Assembly: GCA_007121535.1 (NCBI GenBank)
Contig: SKKK01000435.1
Span: 1 to 50,159, forward strand
Reading direction: 5' to 3'
Source of the DNA: Planctomycetaceae bacterium
GTDB taxonomy: Bacteria; Planctomycetota; Planctomycetia; Pirellulales; Pirellulaceae
DNA: 50,159 nt
Below, in pieces: positions 1 through 7,849 of this stretch. Position 1 is the first letter of the stretch, and every line of letters begins with the position of its first letter. A program made the translations under genes and the position numbers. A model generated the notes under the pieces. It searched no databases and was not told where the DNA came from. It saw only the letters and a program-made list of their open reading frames with translations.

Positions 1-502
1 CCTCGACCAGCGCCACTTTGACGCCCCACGGGTCGGTCTGCTCGTCCATCACCTGCTGCAGTTGCTGGTTGATGCGTTCCCGTTCGGCCAACAAATCGTC
101 CAGATCCGCCTGGCCGAGGATGCTGCGAAGCGTCGTTTGCGACAGTTCGCTGGTGGCATACATGAAGTTCTCGACCTCCAAAATGGCTTTCATCGGGTCG
201 ATCACGCGAAAGTAGACCACCGCGTTGACCTTGACCGAGACGTTGTCCCGCGTGATGACGTCTTGCGACGGCACGTCCCGTACGATCGTCCGCAAGCTGA
301 CTCGGACCATGCGGTCGATTGGCCAGAAGACCCACGCCAAGCCCGGACCTTTGGGGCGAGACAGGACTCGACCCAACCGGAAGACGACTCCCCGCTCGTA
401 CTCCGCAAAGATGCGAAGGCAGCTCAAAAAGTACAACACCACGATCGCCAGCACGATGCCGATGATCCCCACAACATCAAGTTCTTCCAACAACGGTCCC
501 AT
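1..502 (-). CDS. Slipin/stomatin-like SPFH (band 7) protein, 3' end cut by window edge
   Basis: The first 167 codons are present; the C-terminus lies outside the window. The protein opens with a short hydrophobic anchor (about residues 11-28, [15 protein letters not shown]), followed at once by the SPFH domain with typical slipin wording: [44 protein letters not shown] and YFRVIDP. Slipins are membrane-bound scaffolds that form large oligomers and are usually encoded next to an NfeD protein. That is the arrangement here: the NfeD-like gene ends 25 bases upstream on the same strand, so the two probably form one transcript. The ATG at 502 was chosen because it directly precedes the anchor. Family assignment is secure; the client proteins are unknown. 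Confidence 0.9.
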   Translation of the reverse strand, partial: MGPLLEELDVVGIIGIVLAIVVLYFLSCLRIFAEYERGVVFRLGRVLSRPKGPGLAWVFWPIDRMVRVSLRTIVRDVPSQDVITRDNVSVKVNAVVYFRVIDPMKAILEVENFMYATSELSQTTLRSILGQADLDDLLAERERINQQLQQVMDEQTDPWGVKVALVE

Positions 503-527
503 CGTTTGTCTCCTTGTTCTTTCGTTA

Positions 528-1355
528 CTATGGCTCGGCCTGTGCCGGAACCTGCACGTGAAGGGTCAGCCCCTCGCGCTGGACGATCTCCAGCGGCTGA
601 CCGGCGGCAACGGGCGTCGCGCTGATTGCTCGCCACGTTTCGCCGCGGGTTCGTACCGAACCGGAAAAGCGTCCTTCGGTTTCCACAAAAAGATCGTCCA
701 GATCGTTCGCCAGCAGGTCGACCGCGCCCTGTTCCACAGCGGCGCTGGCCGAGACGGAGCGACTTTCACGGACGGCTTCGGTGGCCCATTCTGCATTGCG
801 GTCGCGCAATTCGGCCAGCGCGCGCACCCAGGCAACGGTGTCGTTGATGGCTTTTTCCTCGACGGGAGTCCTCCCAACGTGGGGCTGTTCCTTGTCTTCT
901 TCGTCATCGGGCCGATCGATGGCGGGGAATGGCGTTCCGCCCAGTGCGACCGGGTGGGCCGCCCCGATGTTCGTTCCCGGCGCCATCGCAGCGACGTGGG
1001 CCGCCATGGTGACGAAGACACCGGCCGAAGCCGCACGACCCCCGGGAGGTGCGACGTAAACGACCACCGGCACCTCGCTTCGCAGGATATCCTTGACCAT
1101 CTGCCGCGTCGAATCCACCAAGCCGCCCGGCGTATCCAAGACGATGACCAGACATTCCGCGCGCTGCTGGTTCGCCATGCGGATGGCTCGGCCGACAAAG
1201 CGCACCGTGATCGGCGAAATCGCCTCGTCCTCCAAGTGGACCTGGATCACCAGCGGCCCGGACGCTGGACCGCGTACGTCCTGCGATTCATCACATCGTC
1301 CGGCCGAAATGCCGAATGACGCAACCATTGCGATCGCCGCAATCCACTTGCGCAT
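528..1355 (-). CDS. Short NfeD-family protein: ClpP-class serine protease domain joined to OB-fold domain
   Basis: This 275-residue protein starts with a signal peptide (residues 1-21, [20 protein letters not shown]). It continues with a ClpP-like membrane-protease domain of the NfeD/1510-N type: [14 protein letters not shown], then GGRAASAGV with the probable nucleophile Ser110, [13 protein letters not shown], and a candidate catalytic Lys168 in VEEKAI. Full-length NfeD proteins place about four membrane helices between the protease and a C-terminal OB-fold. Here the protease (to about residue 222) runs straight into an NfeDC-like stretch ([17 protein letters not shown], then a [11 protein letters not shown]-type strand) with no helices between. 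The ATG at 1355 has a good ribosome site (AAGGAGAC). The open frame continues further upstream, but that part overlaps a pseudogene. The protein likely acts with the slipin downstream. Confidence 0.82.
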   Translation of the reverse strand: MRKWIAAIAMVASFGISAGRCDESQDVRGPASGPLVIQVHLEDEAISPITVRFVGRAIRMANQQRAECLVIVLDTPGGLVDSTRQMVKDILRSEVPVVVYVAPPGGRAASAGVFVTMAAHVAAMAPGTNIGAAHPVALGGTPFPAIDRPDDEEDKEQPHVGRTPVEEKAINDTVAWVRALAELRDRNAEWATEAVRESRSVSASAAVEQGAVDLLANDLDDLFVETEGRFSGSVRTRGETWRAISATPVAAGQPLEIVQREGLTLHVQVPAQAEP

Positions 1356-1449
1356 AAAGTCTCCTTCGCCTTGGCGACCAATCACCGCGCCCTCCGTGCC
1401 GCCGGTGAATTGTCTGCTCCGACAGCTTTCACCACATTTCCAACCGTTT

Positions 1450-1890
1450 TCATGACAATTGCTGGCTTCTTTCGGAATCGAATACAAGACTGTCTCGAAC
1501 GTGGCGGCTCTCATCATGATCGCTTTCCGTGTCGATGGAGACCACGTCGCCTTGCTCGTCGCTGGCCAGTGGTTGCTGAGTCTGCAATTGGCGGGCCAAT
1601 ACCCGCAAACCACACCCCGGAGTTCCGCCACCATCCGTTCGCCCAGCAGCTTCGCGACGTACGAATCCGCGTGACCTCGAAACGTTACGGCTGCTTCGTC
1701 GACCGTGACGACGATCTGCCACGCGTCGTCACCGGGCTGTCGCGCAGCACCTCGCTGATTTGCGCGGCGATTTGCTCTACGTCCGGATCCGCGGGCCGTA
1801 CGGACAGGTGTCCACCACCGCTCGGACGCCGCGGATCGTCCTGGCCGCATTCACGGCCTCAACATGACTACTCCTCGACGTCGCTTACTT
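1450..1890 (-). pseudogene. Decayed BON-domain protein
   Basis: No single frame is open, but successive minus-strand frames give a recognisable order of BON-domain segments. These are a piece reading HVEAVNAARTIRGVRAVVD, then LSVRPADPDVEQIAAQISE, then DDAWQIVVTVDEAAVTFRG followed by HADSYVAKLLGERMVAELRG, and finally LRVLARQLQTQQPL. BON domains (about 60 residues, V..G.V.L.G.V pattern) bind phospholipid or act as periplasmic structural modules, as in OsmY. Joining the pieces needs at least three frame changes, so the gene is dead or badly sequenced. It lies directly upstream of the NfeD-like gene on the same strand and may once have been part of that operon. Assignment rests on motif reading. 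Confidence 0.55.
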
Positions 1891-2245
1891 GCTGTGGTCA
1901 TCCATCAACCGTCGATCAGGAAGACGTAGTGCATATCGAGTGCCAAACGCAGACGGTTAGCATCGGACGGGTAGGCAAGCGGACGCGACACGTGGCAGAT
2001 GTCGAACGGATCTCGATCACCCGTGATGTGTATGCTTCTCGGATACGTTGCGGCGAACTCCGAACATCTGTCGCGGCAGTACGACAGAATGGCGGAGCGT
2101 GATCGCTCGGTGATCCCTGCTGCAATGAGCAGCAGTAACGCAACGCCAATTCAGCACCCTGTCTGTAACGACTGACAACACCCATTCGCCGCCGTCATAG
2201 CAGACAAAGCCCAATGGACAGTTGACGGAAATCGTTGCCCTACTT
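1891..2245. other. Intergenic stretch with no recognisable gene
   Basis: About 350 bases were read on both strands. Open frames are short and overlapping, and none looks like a known protein. I see no clear promoter or terminator. Confidence 0.4.
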
Positions 2246-2347
2246 AGCACCGTTCGAGAAATAACTGTCCGATGTCCCCTCGCCCCTCTGGGGAGAGGGC
2301 AGGGTGAGGGGGTCAGAAAGTGCGTCAGTTATTTCTCGAACGGTGCT
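2246..2347. repeat. 102-bp palindromic element with 22-bp inverted ends
   Basis: The left arm starts AGCACCGTTCGAGAAATAAC (2246-2267), and its exact reverse complement occupies 2326-2347. Between them is a second imperfect hairpin built from CCCTCGCCCCTCTGGGG and AGAGGGCAGGGTGAGGG. The layout resembles a small non-autonomous (MITE-like) element or a REP unit. It sits about 48 bases before the DUF502 gene and could form a strong cruciform or transcript hairpin. Confidence 0.7.
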
Positions 2348-2394
2348 TACGCTCTAAATTGTGACAAGATCACGTGTTCCAGGAAGAATCAGCC

Positions 2395-2721
2395 ATGATC
2401 AAATTGTTGACACGCACCTTTTTCAAAGGCTTGGTGGTCGTGCTGATCAAAATCCCCCATACGAACATGGAGACCTTGGGATTCGTGACCCGCGACGACT
2501 TGAGCGATCTACCGGACGGCTTTCCGAAAGAGGATCACGTGGTCGTCTATGTGCAATGGAGTTACCAGATGGGCGGCTACTGTTTCGTAGTGCCTCGCAA
2601 AGCGGTTCAGCCGGTGAACATGACGGTGCAACAAGGCATGCGCTGGGCGTTAACAGCGGGCATTTCCGCGCCCAAAAATGCCGGGCAGCCTGCCGAACCA
2701 AAAACAAGGGATACTGCTTGA
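2395..2721 (+). CDS. Truncated DUF502-family membrane protein
   Basis: The 108-residue product starts MIKLLTRTFFKGLVVVL, the usual opening of DUF502 membrane proteins. It then jumps directly to IKIPHTNMETLGFVTR, SYQMGGYCFVVPRKAVQPV and GMRWALTAGIS, which match the C-terminal half of the family. Typical DUF502 proteins are about 200 residues, with two membrane helices and a loop in the part missing here, so the gene seems to carry an in-frame internal deletion of roughly 80-100 codons. The function of DUF502 is not established. The ATG at 2395 was chosen because the family N-terminus begins there; an upstream in-frame start adds seven unlikely residues. The product may be non-functional. Confidence 0.6.
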   Translation: MIKLLTRTFFKGLVVVLIKIPHTNMETLGFVTRDDLSDLPDGFPKEDHVVVYVQWSYQMGGYCFVVPRKAVQPVNMTVQQGMRWALTAGISAPKNAGQPAEPKTRDTA

Positions 2722-2806
2722 ATCAACGAATCGATTTTCAGCACGGTGCCCTGAAAGAGGTCGAAACCTTCCCTTTCCACGACGTAGCATTTGGGATGCC
2801 GCAGAC

Positions 2807-2869
2807 GGAGATTCCCGGGTGGTCGTTGCCACCGGTGACAGCACCGAGATCGGACGCATCAGCGGAATG
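2807..2869 (+). pseudogene. Possible fragment of a cation-transporting P-type ATPase
   Basis: One frame reads GDSRVVVATGDSTEIGRISG, very close to the actuator-domain end of P-type cation ATPases (VVATG..TEIGRI). The flanking codons do not continue the family on either side, so at most about 20 residues survive. The match is short and could be chance. Confidence 0.35.
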
Positions 2870-2925
2870 ACTTCCTGGCAGATTGCGTTCAGACTTGCCC
2901 AAAGCGCCGCGCAGATCCGCCGAGA

Positions 2926-2986
2926 CGCGCTAGCGTCCGGTTGGTGCAGCAGTTACGATAACCGTGGCTAGCGCCCTGCGGCTGAT
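2926..2986. repeat. REP-like GCTAGCG palindromic unit
   Basis: Contains CGCTAGCGTCCGG and, about 25 bases on, GTGGCTAGCGCCCTGCGGCT. The GGCTAGCGCC core is shared with repeat clusters at 14894, 22269 and 45773, so this is a diverged member of the same family. Confidence 0.5.
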
Positions 2987-3383
2987 GAATCATTCGGGTT
3001 AGTCGCCGCATTCATGGCTATAATAAAACCCTCGAAATAACTGCTGCAAGTTGGCGTGCAACTGCGACATTTTGCTTGCCATGACGACCGTATCGCACTT
3101 CACATGAACGAGGCGTCTTGCTCGTCGCATTGGCATGCGATTTGCTGCAAAGATCGCTGGAAGCCCATGACACGCTTGGGCCGGCCCAATGTTCCACCAA
3201 GCACGGCTTTCTGGCGTCGCCAGAATTGGAAATGACAACACGGGGGGATTCCGATGTGGCTCTCTTCAGCGCTGCCCGGGGTCTCGGCGATCTCCCGACC
3301 CCCGTTGCGTCCCCCATGCAAGGCTACCGCAATTGGCAAAAGATTCTGGCCGGGTGCTTACGACCCAAATCGCCCCCGTGCCG
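2987..3383. other. Intergenic stretch with no supported gene
   Basis: Overlapping short open frames occur on both strands, none with recognisable protein features. The right end (3341-3360) is half of a dispersed repeat listed separately. Confidence 0.4.
3341..3360 (-). repeat. Half copy of the TAAGCACCCG dispersed element
   Basis: On the minus strand it reads TAAGCACCCGGCCAGAATCT, matching the left end of the copy at 5662-5717 with one difference in 20. The right half is absent. It lies just beyond the stop codon of the alpha/beta hydrolase gene. Confidence 0.6.
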
Positions 3384-5432
3384 TCAGCGACGGTCCCAGA
3401 AGTTCGCGCTGCTGGCTCGTTGCTGGATCGCCTGAACATCCTCGTCCAGCAATAATCGCCGATCGCGCAGTTCCCGAGCGGCCCGCGCGACTTGATCCAG
3501 ATAATCTTGCTTGGTGGGATAGCGTTCGAGGATCGATGGACGCGGGTCCCCCGCATCAGCACGCTCGTCGTCGGTGACGGGGAAGTGGAAGTAGGCGCCG
3601 ATGAATCGTGACAGCATCCCTTCGCCACCGTGAGCCGCCGCACGCAGGTTCCAGCCGGTATAGGTCGCCAGCGGCACTTCGATTTCAGGGAGACGGATGC
3701 CCGCGATGGCGTTTCCGTCGCCGTCGACCGCCGGGACCAGTGCCCCGTACGGCGCGCCGACGATTGGCGGTACGTGGTCGGCGATCCCTTCGGTCCAGTA
3801 ACGCTGTCCGGCGTCCAGTCGTCGAGGTTGATTCATCACCTGCGGGGTTTCGACGTCGGGAATCGCGGGGAAAATCGAGCGGTAGGAGGGCAGATCGACC
3901 AGCGTTCCATCAGCGATTTCGGGGTACGCGCTGGGCGGCGGTTGCTCGCCGCGACTGACCCAGCGATCCAGCGCGACCAGAAGGGCTCGCAAAACGGGAC
4001 GGTGGTCGAGGATATTCCGCGGGTACTGGTAGATCCCCGGCGAGGTCGAACCGGAGACGACGTGCTGAGCGCCGGAGATGAAGTAGATGCGCACATCCGG
4101 ATCCAGGGGCAGATCCACCTTGCCCGCCACGTCGGTATGCAGCAGCGATGCCGAGCGACTCCAGTATTCGGCCGATGTCTGCGTGAAAAAGATCTTCGGG
4201 ACCGGTCCGCGCGCCCGAGCGCGACGGAGCATATCCCCTTCTTCACCCGTCTCGGGATCGGTTTGGGGTACCGAGGTGAACGGGAACACGTCGGTGGGAT
4301 ACAGGTTCTCTTCGAACTGGGACGTGTAGCGAGTCGTCTGGGCGAAGCGATGGTTGAAGGAACCCTTCCCGGCGCCAGCCACGTGCGGCATGGCCCCGTC
4401 GAAGACCGCTCGCCCGTGCGAGTCGGTATTGAAACCTTCGTAGATGTAGTGGTGAATGAATCGACCCGACTGCGAGATGCCGAAGACGTAAGCGTACTCG
4501 ATCGCGTCGGCCAGAGGATTCGCCCAACCGTGGGAATCTTCGGCCGCATAGCGGAAAAACGACACCGCGTCGCGGACCGCCGCGAACCCCAGTCCGGTGA
4601 CTCGAGGGTTCTTGGCTGTGTAGATCAGTTCGTAGATCCAGCCGGGTCGGAATCCGTCCTTCAAATACACGTGCCGAGGGTCCGCAACCAGCTTGTCCTG
4701 TTCCCATCGCCCGAACGACCATCGGTCCCGAGGGATCTCGATCGCTGGCTCCGATCGATTGGGGCGCACGGTCAACGTCGCATCGGCATTGTCCAGGCTG
4801 ACACTGGGATAGATGTCCGAGTTGCCCCAATAGAATGGCTGGCTTTGCACCGGGTTGTCGACGATGATCTCGGCGTACATTCGGCCCGTGATCGTCTGGC
4901 CGTCCTGCTTGGCGATCGGCAAGCCCATGACCAGACGATTCCCGCCGGGCAGGACATCGCCGTTCCAACCACACCAGAGGATCGCATAACCCTGCCGCAT
5001 CAGGAACCCGTTGCCGGCATCGGCCAGGCTCTGCGGGTTGTTGCCCCCTCGGTTGTTAAAGGCGCCCAGCATCAACTTGTTGCCGCGGTTGTTGATCCCC
5101 TTCACCAACCGCCCGTTGCCTTTCTGTGGATCGACTGGGATCAGCAGATCAAAGTCACTCCAAAACTCGACCCGTCCGCGCTCGTTTCGCGGCGCCAGAT
5201 GCAGATCGATGATCCGATCATTGGCAGCATGTTCCGGATCGACCTCGAAATGCAAACGGCCTTGAATCCGTTCGTACGGCCCGGTTTCGCCAAAGGCGTG
5301 TCCATCGGCAAAGACTTGGCGCTGATCGATTTGCACGCTTACGACCTCGGCATGACCGGGGCACGCCGCCCAGACGAACAGTCCCAGAATCACGACGGTG
5401 ACCGCTGCATTGCGGCGGATACTTTTCATCAT
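3384..5432 (-). CDS. Exported alpha/beta hydrolase-domain protein (Abhydrolase_10-like)
   Basis: The 682-residue protein opens with a signal peptide (RRNAAVTVVILGLFVWAAC..HAE). Strings such as VLPGGNRLVMGLPIA, GFRPGWIYELIYTAKNP and GLGFAAVRDAVSFFRY precede the nucleophile elbow GISQSGRF (Ser at about 321); a candidate acid and histidine follow in the DVRIYFISGAQHV region. This is the pattern of a large family of periplasmic alpha/beta-hydrolase-domain proteins of unknown substrate, often several hundred residues long. The ATG at 5432 is preferred to the TTG four codons upstream because GGGAGAAAG lies just before it. No operon partner is evident: the upstream 390 bases are repeats and a truncated gene. 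A secreted esterase or amidase role is an inference. Confidence 0.8.
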   Translation of the reverse strand: MMKSIRRNAAVTVVILGLFVWAACPGHAEVVSVQIDQRQVFADGHAFGETGPYERIQGRLHFEVDPEHAANDRIIDLHLAPRNERGRVEFWSDFDLLIPVDPQKGNGRLVKGINNRGNKLMLGAFNNRGGNNPQSLADAGNGFLMRQGYAILWCGWNGDVLPGGNRLVMGLPIAKQDGQTITGRMYAEIIVDNPVQSQPFYWGNSDIYPSVSLDNADATLTVRPNRSEPAIEIPRDRWSFGRWEQDKLVADPRHVYLKDGFRPGWIYELIYTAKNPRVTGLGFAAVRDAVSFFRYAAEDSHGWANPLADAIEYAYVFGISQSGRFIHHYIYEGFNTDSHGRAVFDGAMPHVAGAGKGSFNHRFAQTTRYTSQFEENLYPTDVFPFTSVPQTDPETGEEGDMLRRARARGPVPKIFFTQTSAEYWSRSASLLHTDVAGKVDLPLDPDVRIYFISGAQHVVSGSTSPGIYQYPRNILDHRPVLRALLVALDRWVSRGEQPPPSAYPEIADGTLVDLPSYRSIFPAIPDVETPQVMNQPRRLDAGQRYWTEGIADHVPPIVGAPYGALVPAVDGDGNAIAGIRLPEIEVPLATYTGWNLRAAAHGGEGMLSRFIGAYFHFPVTDDERADAGDPRPSILERYPTKQDYLDQVARAARELRDRRLLLDEDVQAIQQRASSANFWDRR

Positions 5433-5661
5433 TCTTTCTCCCAATCCGATGGCAAGGCCTTACAGCAGAAAGGCGGTGTTTGGCCGACGATCCTGATTGA
5501 AGGCGGTAACAAAACGGTTCGGTGCGGGACAACGGTTCGGCGCGGGTCTCCGACCCAGCCGAAACCGCCGACCGAAGGTCTCCCTGGCCCGTTTCGTTAC
5601 GGCCTCTTCGCTGATCGTACGAAGTATTGGCTGCGATGGGAACCACCTGCGCTTTCACGGA

Positions 5662-5717
5662 TAAGCACCCGGCCAGATTCTTCTTGGTGGAATCCGCCGA
5701 AAGGGGTCGGGTGCTTA
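5662..5717. repeat. 56-bp dispersed element with 10-bp terminal inverted repeats
   Basis: Ends are TAAGCACCCG and CGGGTGCTTA, perfect inverted repeats. The interior includes TTCTTGGTGGAATC and GAAAGGGGTC. Related copies lie at 10723-10801 and 43113-43170, with a half copy at 3341-3360. No coding capacity; MITE-like. Confidence 0.7.
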
Positions 5718-5829
5718 CCAGGGGAATCACGTCCAAATCAGGATGCCGCCAGGCATCGGCGACGGCGGAACGCAGGTGATCGAGCCGTTTCCGATCGTCG
5801 GGATCAATGCTGTTTCGGCCCGAATTCAC
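5718..5829 (-). pseudogene. 5' fragment of a third gene in the UBact operon, interrupted by a repeat
   Basis: A GTG at 5829 overlaps the TGA stop of the PafA/Dop-like gene by four bases (GTGA), the classic sign of translational coupling. It opens a frame of 37 residues with protein-like character (DPDDRKRLDHLRSAVADAWR, then HPDLDVIPL). Immediately after this the frame enters the 56-bp dispersed element at 5717 and loses protein character. The simplest reading is a small gene cut by insertion of that element. I do not recognise the family. Confidence 0.45.
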
Positions 5830-7523
5830 GCGCGACGGCCGAAACGCGCCAGGCGAACGATCTTGGCCGTGCGGCCTTTGCCGATCACCACGCGTTTCCA
5901 ATTCGCCGACAAGGCCACGTCGGCTCCCGCGAATTCGCGAATGAACCGGCCGCGCGTCGTCGCGGGGGTGTCGGGGGGCGGCGTCCGCATGGCGCGTTCG
6001 ATGTCGGACGGCTCCACCAGACGTTCCACGGCGCCGGTGCTGGCCAATACGGAAAAGTAGCCTTCGTCCGACAACTCGTGGTAGCGGATGTCAATCTTCT
6101 TCTGCACCGCCCAATCCGTTGGACGACCGGCGCGCTGCAGCAGGAATCGCTTGGTGACCCAGTCCAGCGTGCCTACCAACTGTTCCGGATCGTGTTCCAA
6201 AGCATCCAAGGCGTCGCGCCATCGTTGCAGCACCACAGCGGCTTCGTCGGTCGGACGCGGGTGTTCGGCTACAAAACGGCTGCATGCGTCCAGATAGAAT
6301 CGTTGGACCTCGATCGCTGTTCCACGGCGTCCATCGACCAAGGTGACGCGCTGCTGCAATTGCGGATCTCGACAAATGCGATGCAAGCTGCGGATCGGAC
6401 CGCGAATCCGGGGCGCGTCCGCCAGATAACCGGCTTCGATTGCGTCCAGAACCAGCAGCGTCGTGCCGACCCGCAAAAACTCGGCCGCTTCGCACATGTT
6501 GGAATCGCCCAGCCCGATCTGCAACCGCTGTTGCGAGTCGAACATGGTGGCATAGTCGGTGGGCGCGTGCAACGATTCCAGAGACAACGTCTTGAAGAAG
6601 TGCCCAAAGTTGAAGATCGGTCGATCCCAGAGATACCCGCCGAAACCCACCACACAGTTAATCGCCGGAGCCTTGTCAGCCAGTTGAAATCGGCCCGTAC
6701 GATCGACCATGCCCGCCCCGCCCAGCACGCTTCGAGTTACGAGAAATGCCAACGCTTGGCGTCGAATCCTTCGAAACGCAAACAGCCGAGCCAGGATCAG
6801 CAGACCCAAGGCCAGCGGGGCGCCGGCTAGCCGAGCTGCCCAGATCACGACTCCTTCCAGCCAGCCGGGTAATGGCGCACCCGTCTCGCGACCTTCGACC
6901 AAGTCGCGGCCGAAAAGGGCCAACGCGATCGACTCGTGTCTTAACGGCAGCAGGCGGAGCATCAAATACGCGGTCCCTGCCAGAAGCAAATAGATCAGCA
7001 TGCCGATGATCACGACAACCAAGCTGAGCCACGTTAATACCACCAACGGTAGCAGCAATGCCAGACCAAGCCGCCACATCAGCAGTCCGGCCGCTTTCGC
7101 GACGGTCGCTTGGTAGTTTTCCTGAGCCCCGTAGACGTTGTCGCGGCTGTCGCGGCAGTTCTTGATCAACAAGAAGTCGCCCGGAACATCCGCTTCCGAC
7201 GCTGCTTCGGCGACCAGCCGATCCTGCGCTCTCTGATACAATAACACTTGCCCAGGCCCCCGACACTCGGGGGTTGCACCCTCGATCAATCCACCATCCG
7301 AAGCGATTCTTTCGGTTTCAAACCAAAACGCACCACCTGTGGCGGTGAACACGCCTTCCTTGAAATGACCGGCTCGGACGAGGGGGACGCGCAGGCGTAA
7401 GGCCTGGACCAGTTGGCGGTAGAGCAGAAATCTGGACGGACGAATCGCAGAAAAAGAGGCCGACTGGAAACGGATCGCATACTCCGTTTCCAGGCCGACC
7501 AAACGATCGAAAATTTCTTTCAA
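5826..7523 (-). CDS. PafA/Dop-family Pup-ligase/deamidase-like enzyme with a membrane-spanning insertion
   Basis: The 565-residue protein belongs to the carboxylate-amine-ligase family of PafA (Pup ligase) and Dop (Pup deamidase/depupylase). Visible family motifs are GLETEYAI near the N-terminus, KNCRDSRDNVYGAQENYQ (120-138), GLGDSNMCEAAEFLRVGTT, LDWVTKRFLL and TRGRFIREF. Between residues about 145 and 257 there is an insertion absent from actinobacterial enzymes, with long hydrophobic runs (LGLALLLPLVVLTWLSLVVV, IIGMLIYLLLAGTAYLML, then a third near 223-250), so the enzyme is probably membrane-anchored. The active-site region reads LIEGATPECRGP where Dop has a VDHAHPEYSAPE-like motif, suggesting Glu in place of Asp. 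The TTG start at 7523 lies 8 bases after the UBact stop codon. The gene acts on UBact by context; ligase versus deamidase cannot be decided here. Confidence 0.85.
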   Translation of the reverse strand: MKEIFDRLVGLETEYAIRFQSASFSAIRPSRFLLYRQLVQALRLRVPLVRAGHFKEGVFTATGGAFWFETERIASDGGLIEGATPECRGPGQVLLYQRAQDRLVAEAASEADVPGDFLLIKNCRDSRDNVYGAQENYQATVAKAAGLLMWRLGLALLLPLVVLTWLSLVVVIIGMLIYLLLAGTAYLMLRLLPLRHESIALALFGRDLVEGRETGAPLPGWLEGVVIWAARLAGAPLALGLLILARLFAFRRIRRQALAFLVTRSVLGGAGMVDRTGRFQLADKAPAINCVVGFGGYLWDRPIFNFGHFFKTLSLESLHAPTDYATMFDSQQRLQIGLGDSNMCEAAEFLRVGTTLLVLDAIEAGYLADAPRIRGPIRSLHRICRDPQLQQRVTLVDGRRGTAIEVQRFYLDACSRFVAEHPRPTDEAAVVLQRWRDALDALEHDPEQLVGTLDWVTKRFLLQRAGRPTDWAVQKKIDIRYHELSDEGYFSVLASTGAVERLVEPSDIERAMRTPPPDTPATTRGRFIREFAGADVALSANWKRVVIGKGRTAKIVRLARFGRRA

Positions 7524-7531
7524 GCCTACCC

Positions 7532-7693
7532 CTATTCCCCGCCATGTGGGGTGACGGACTCTTCCAAATAGGCCTCTGGATCTTGGCGGCTATCTTCTCG
7601 GATCTGTTGGATCGCTTCCTCCATCGGCACCGTCTGCGGACGTCGCGGGGCGGGAATCGATTGTTCTGGAATCAAAACCAGTTTGTCTGCCAT
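7532..7693 (-). CDS. UBact, Pup-like protein modifier ending in GGE
   Basis: A 53-residue, highly charged protein beginning MADKLVLIPEQ and ending SVTPHGGE. Pup and its Gram-negative counterpart UBact are small disordered proteins whose C-terminal Gly-Gly-Glu (or Gln) is joined through the glutamate side chain to lysines of target proteins, marking them for the proteasome. The GGE end, small size, central acidic helix-like stretch (MEEAIQQIREDSRQDPEAYL) and position directly before a PafA/Dop-family gene together make the call strong. Because it already ends in Glu, no prior deamidation would be needed. Start is the ATG at 7693. A proteasome gene is not in this window. Confidence 0.88.
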   Translation of the reverse strand: MADKLVLIPEQSIPAPRRPQTVPMEEAIQQIREDSRQDPEAYLEESVTPHGGE

Positions 7694-7849
7694 GGCTATC
7701 CACTCCTGAAATGAAATGCGGTCCGGCCCGAGATCTCGGGGCTCCTGCTTCCATCATAACGAACAATACGGGGCTTGCAAGTTCCTTGTAGGCCAATCTT
7801 TTCCGAGGAAAGTCAACAAAGATTCGTTCAGTGATTCACGTCATCGATT

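Noticed and set aside
1371-2102. A plus-strand frame across the BON pseudogene
   Set aside because: It has no domain character, while the minus strand shows ordered BON-like pieces.
3630-6830. A 1066-codon open frame on the plus strand
   Set aside because: It runs antisense to the alpha/beta hydrolase and PafA/Dop-like genes, which have clear families. Its composition (Arg, Asp, His, Gly, Val-rich) is typical of a mirror frame in GC-rich DNA.
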